Assembly (NCBI GenBank): GCA_030323885.1
Contig: CM059186.1
Span: forward strand, 171,973,230 to 172,037,229
Direction of reading: 5' to 3'
Length of the DNA: 64,000 bases
DNA from: Branchipolynoe longqiensis
Taxonomy: Eukaryota > Annelida > Polychaeta > Phyllodocida > Polynoidae
Below, one piece after another: positions 61,101 through 64,000 of the stretch (position 1 is the first letter of the stretch; every line of letters begins with the position of its first letter). A program made the translations under genes and the position numbers. Below the pieces are notes generated by a model, which saw only the letters and a list, made by a program, of their open reading frames with translations, made no database searches and was not told the origin of the DNA.

Positions 61101-62863
61101 GGACAGCACTATAAAGTCACCATGAGTGCGCACTGTCACAAGTCGGTACCCGTCCTGATATGACCTTAGATGTTGCTAGGACGTAAAACAATAACAAACA
61201 AACATCAGGCGGGATGGGCTAGGCCCCTCCCCCCCTGTCCGATTGCCTTGTTTGCTATTGGGTGGCAGCACTGCATGATTATATAAGAAATTCCTATATG
61301 AAAGCGCATCTTATCGTACATTGTCTTTGACAGCCATCCTTCGGCTAATTACTCTGTGGCTCACCTGGCCTTGGTGGTGTCCATCTCGGTGGTGACGGCT
61401 TCCCGTAGCCCACAGCCGCTGAAGTACAGGTTGTTTCCGTGCGCGAACGGAAGCAGGGCGCCGCAGCCGAGCCCGACGGCGCCGCCCGCCACGCGCCCCC
61501 ACACCGACGGACGCACGCCGCCCGCATCGAACCCGTCCATCAGACGGCTCGGCAGGAACCGGCGCGCCGGGAAGCACGCCTCCCCTGGGGTCACGGGGTC
61601 AACAGTGCGCATAGTGTGAAGGTCAACTTGAAATAGGACTGCCCCCCCTCCCCCCTTCTCGCTCCCCAAAGAATAGACACAGTCAACAGTGAACACGGTT
61701 TGAAGTTACATTGAACACGAACAGATATGGTGTGAACAGTGCACACAGTTTGAAGGTCACCTTGAAACAAGACTCATTCTCCTTGCTCCTCATGAACAGA
61801 CACAGGGTCAACAGTGTATATGGTTTGAAGGTCACCTTGAACACGAACATACACAGGGTCTACAGTGTACACAGTTTGTAGCTCACCTTGAAACAGGACC
61901 GGCCCTGATGACCTTATACCCACATGAAAGTTTGGTTTAGCCGTACCGGAAGTGGCCTGGGGCCCGACAATTTTGTTTGGATTAACCGATAGTTTGGATT
62001 AACCGACTTTGGTTTAACCAACATTTTCATATGATAAATGGAAGTATTTTGCCAGGCCGCCGAAAAAAGTTTGGATTAACCGATCGTTTGGTTTAACCGA
62101 GCTTGGTTTAACGGGGTTGTACTGTACATGGTTTGAGGGTCACATTTGAAACAGGACCCACACACTGCCCAAGAGCAGATAAGGGGTCAGCAGCCTACAT
62201 TGTTATGAGGTCACGTTGAGACAGCACCCGCCCACAAACACAAAGGGTCAACAGCATACATACATGCATACATACATACATACATACATATAGTTCAGAG
62301 TGCTGGTTCTTAGTCATCTTACCCGCGTAGTCGGGGTCGCAGAAGCATGAGCCACTATATTAAGCTAAGATTCCATATCCGCGGTATGTGGCACGTGAAT
62401 GTGAATGCGGTATGCAGATTAGATACCCATGCCATTTTCAGGTTTTTTTTTGCTCCAAATCTGGGAAGGAAAGTCAAAGTTCCTGTTGTTTCCTATGGCA
62501 AACGCAGCAATATTCCCATTCCCATTCACACCGATCGGTCCTTGTAGCGATTCACATTCGCATTCGTGTTCGCATTCAGACATGGAAGCACCACTGTTTA
62601 TTTACATGCTTTGCCAATTTTTGTCGCTTTCGCATACCAAATACCACATATATAAAACTTAGCTGTAAAATGAGTTAAAAGTGCCAGTTCTTACCCGTGT
62701 ACCCGGGGTCACAGAAGCACTGCCCCTGACGGCAGTCCCCACGTCCGTTGCACATGTCGAGGCACCGCTCTCCGATGTAGACGTCGTCGAGCGCCCACTG
62801 CGGGCCCGGGGTCGTGTTCACCCCCGTCTGGATCCAGCGCAGGCGTGTCGTGCTCGAGTGCAC
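57938..62863 (-). CDS. RELN: Reelin-like extracellular matrix protein, 3' exons
   Basis: Reelin is a large secreted glycoprotein of eight reelin repeats, each with an EGF-like module. Four consecutive minus-strand exons are seen: 62695-62863, 61365-61584, 60001-60112 and 57938-58116. Their phases join exactly. They cover the end of repeat 7 with its EGF module (CLDMCNGRGDCRQGQCFCDP) and then repeat 8. Repeat 8 contains NNLYFSGCGLREAVT, KIMFVLQIGS, GIVLLQYTLNK and the terminal RWWQPEHRG...DQWAMDYVEVIM. This aligns with the C-terminal end of vertebrate reelin residue by residue. The basic C-terminal tail of vertebrates is not visible. The last exon either stops directly (ATG TAA) or is spliced at an overlapping GTAAGC. 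The 5' part of the gene lies beyond 64000. Confidence 0.92.
58381..58664. repeat. R1 dispersed repeat, copy 2
   Basis: Counterpart of 355-638, in the RELN intron. Confidence 0.85.
58665..59244. other. RELN intron, nothing recognised
   Basis: A short GCAATACCTGCAATACCTGC repeat lies near 58695. No further exon is supported. Confidence 0.5.
59245..59400 (+). repeat. SINE-B copy
   Basis: GGGAGCCTAAGTGGTGTAAT and GGGTTCGAATCCCGCTCTGG. Confidence 0.85.
59555..60000 (+). repeat. SINE-A copy plus an extra 3' tail unit
   Basis: The full copy runs to about 59905. A second tail (GTCACAAGTCGGTACCTGTC) follows to 60000, up to the RELN donor. Confidence 0.85.
60001..60112 (-). CDS. RELN: RELN exon, repeat 8 middle
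   Basis: The acceptor is CTTTTCCAG and the donor is GTGGGT. The exon encodes KIMFVLQIGSHEQSVTCNAE and then ISGGRYGIVLLQYTLNK. The SKIMFVLQIGS string formed with the upstream exon is the same as in vertebrate reelin. Confidence 0.93.
60136..60765. repeat. M1 MITE inserted in another M1 MITE
   Basis: The outer copy is 60136-60239 plus 60595-60765. The inner copy is 60244-60590. TTAA at 60240-60243 and 60591-60594 is the target duplication. Confidence 0.9.
60868..61200 (+). repeat. SINE-A, near-consensus copy
   Basis: Head GGATGGCCGAATGAGTTAGA, perfect box B GGTTCGAGTCC, body GCCAGGCGCTCGGCATTATT, tail GATGTTGCTAGGACGTAAAA. Confidence 0.92.
61365..61584 (-). CDS. RELN: RELN exon, start of repeat 8
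   Basis: The acceptor is CCGTGACCCCAG and the donor is GTGAGC. The exon encodes EACFPARRFLPSRLMDGFDA and on to LGCGALLPFAHGNNLYFSGC, ending in TTKA plus a split Ser codon. It is markedly GC-rich compared with the surrounding introns. Confidence 0.92.
61600..62260. repeat. Degenerate minisatellite and TIR-like segment
   Basis: Words such as GTCAACAGTG, CACAGTTTGAAGGTCACCTT and GAAACAGGAC recur about six times. Between 61930 and 62125, GGATTAACCGA/GGTTTAACC words and GGGGTTGTACTGTAC suggest a Tc1/pogo-type MITE end. Confidence 0.6.
62257..62292. repeat. (ACAT)n microsatellite
   Basis: About nine units. Confidence 0.95.
62695..62863 (-). CDS. RELN: RELN exon, end of repeat 7 with EGF module
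   Basis: The acceptor is TTGAACTAG and the donor is GTAAGA. The exon encodes VHSSTTRLRWIQTGVNTTPG, then PQWALDDVYIGERCLDMC and the remaining EGF cysteines up to DPGYTG. It ends with one base of a Gly codon completed by the next exon. Confidence 0.92.
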
Positions 62864-63318
62864 CTAGTTCAAGATGGACGCGCAATTTCAATTTCCACAA
62901 CTACTGAGATACTCATACTACAGGCAGTGCCGGATTTAGATGAAGAGAGGCTTTAGGTTATTAAACAAATATAGTTGGTGGTAAAACAGTTTATTCATCA
63001 GAACATACATTTCTTAGCGGTAGAAGACCTATTCCACTTGTGAGGCCCCCTCCCAAAGGCCTATGGCAGCGTAAGAAATACATTATGCAACTTAGCCGGA
63101 GCCCTCCTAGATTTTGAGGCCCCTAGGCTTCAGCCTGTCAAGCCTATAGGTAAATGCAACACTGACTACTGGTTGTACCTCTCTAAACCTCTGAATGTAG
63201 GCTACACAATAGTGTAAGGACACTATCCCCTATTGCATCTTTATTGTAGATATATCTATGCCATCTATTATCCCTATTATGACGAAGGTGTAGATTCTAC
63301 TTTCAGTCGGAAGTAAAG

Positions 63319-63676
63319 TGCCTGTCACACTATGCCGGATTGAGCAACAGACAGAATTGTCTAGCCCGGTGGTGTTTGGGAGTGATAAGTATCAAAATGT
63401 ATTAAAACGTGTCAAAATGTTGCAATATCGGGTCAAAGGCCACCAGATGAACGGACATGAAACGGACATGAAATGGACATGAATGGATAGCCAATGGATG
63501 AAACAAACTCAAACTGGGCAAGAACCGTAGATGTCAATCCGACGGCAAAACTTGTAACGGATCGCACCGGATATCAATGGGTATGCAACAGACACAAACC
63601 AGACTTTGCTGGATATCAACAGACTTTGTTCGGTTTCTTTCCATTTCCCCCAATCCGGTGATGTGTGACAGGGCCT
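63319..63676. repeat. M14 MITE
   Basis: GCCTGTCACACTATGCCGGA and CAATCCGGTGATGTGTGACA GGGCC are inverted, with a TIR of about 24 bp. Internal words ATGAAACGGACATGAA repeat. Confidence 0.82.
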
Positions 63677-63721
63677 TAAGCCTATATATGTCAATCTTCC
63701 ATTTCTCGGAAGGAATCCGTT

Positions 63722-63835
63722 AAAGTTGTGTAATTGGATGAGAACATACAATTTTCGAAAGCTAAACACTTATCTAGATTTGAACCTACATATCCAATTT
63801 AGATACAGGTGGACTTTTGACTATTTGTTGCTAGA
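63722..63835. repeat. M1 MITE fragment
   Basis: TTAAAGTTGTGTAATTGGAT and CTTATCTAGATTTGAACCTA match one M1 half. Confidence 0.75.
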
Positions 63836-63854
63836 GAGAAGGGGGGTGGGGGGG

Positions 63855-64000
63855 TACTAAGTCAATGAATGTGGATGTGGAGCAGTGTGATGCATGTAGA
63901 TGTGGAGCAGTGTGCTGAATGTAAAAGTGCAGGAGTGTGAAGCAGTCTAAGGCACGTGGATAAGGAGCAGTGTAAGGCATGTATGGGTCAAGCAATGTGC
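63855..64000. repeat. Degenerate minisatellite of about 30 bp
   Basis: GGAGCAGTGT with GATGCATGTAGAT-like words recurs to the window end. Confidence 0.8.

Overview
The window is metazoan nuclear DNA, AT-rich, intron-rich and crowded with repeats. A mollusc is the most likely source. That call rests on a tRNA-headed SINE (8652-8992 reversed, 49130-49365) that I associate with molluscan genomes; it comes from memory and was not searched. Three host genes can be read from spliced exons. POC1 (centriolar WD40 protein) lies on the minus strand, with seven exons from 21181 down to 9009. CCNQ (cyclin-Q/FAM58A) is complete on the plus strand, with six coding exons from 44455 to 51055. A reelin-like gene (RELN) lies on the minus strand, with four exons of its 3' end from 62863 down to 57938. 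In all three genes the splice phases join without conflict.

The left half (1-31 kb) is dominated by tyrosine-recombinase (YR) retroelements. A structurally complete DIRS element occupies 3158-8552 on the minus strand. It has terminal repeats, an internal complementary region, and gag, RT/RNase H and YR genes, and it sits inside a TTAA-flanked MITE. Element NgA (14015-19691, plus) lies in a POC1 intron and has the split-direct-repeat layout A1-gag-pol-YR-B1-A2-B2 known from Ngaro/PAT-type elements. A solo A-B remnant of the same family is at 21935-22431. A related but distinct element, NgB (25614-30993, minus), is inserted into the second ORF of a third, diverged element, NgC (from about 23830 to 31164). 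The Gag proteins of NgA, NgB and NgC share a Cys/His motif beginning C-x2-W-N.

The middle (31-44 kb) holds a LINE reverse transcriptase relic and then a gene-poor stretch of nested MITEs, short tandem duplications and SINEs. The right half (44-64 kb) carries CCNQ and the end of RELN, with many SINEs and MITEs in introns and intergenic DNA. I name repeat families locally. SINE-A is tRNA-Leu/Ser-like. SINE-B has a central tRNA-like promoter. SINE-C is the mollusc-type SINE. SINE-D is another tRNA-like SINE. M1 to M14 are MITE families.

The strongest points for follow-up are these: the circle-junction architecture of the DIRS element; the nested YR elements NgB in NgC, whose target frame rejoins exactly; the Gag Cys motif shared by three diverged elements; and a POC1 exon whose 3' splice site plus first 59 exon bases are tandemly copied with an exact 85-bp period. 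All coordinates and motif calls come from reading the sequence. Family assignments come from remembered family features, not from database searches.
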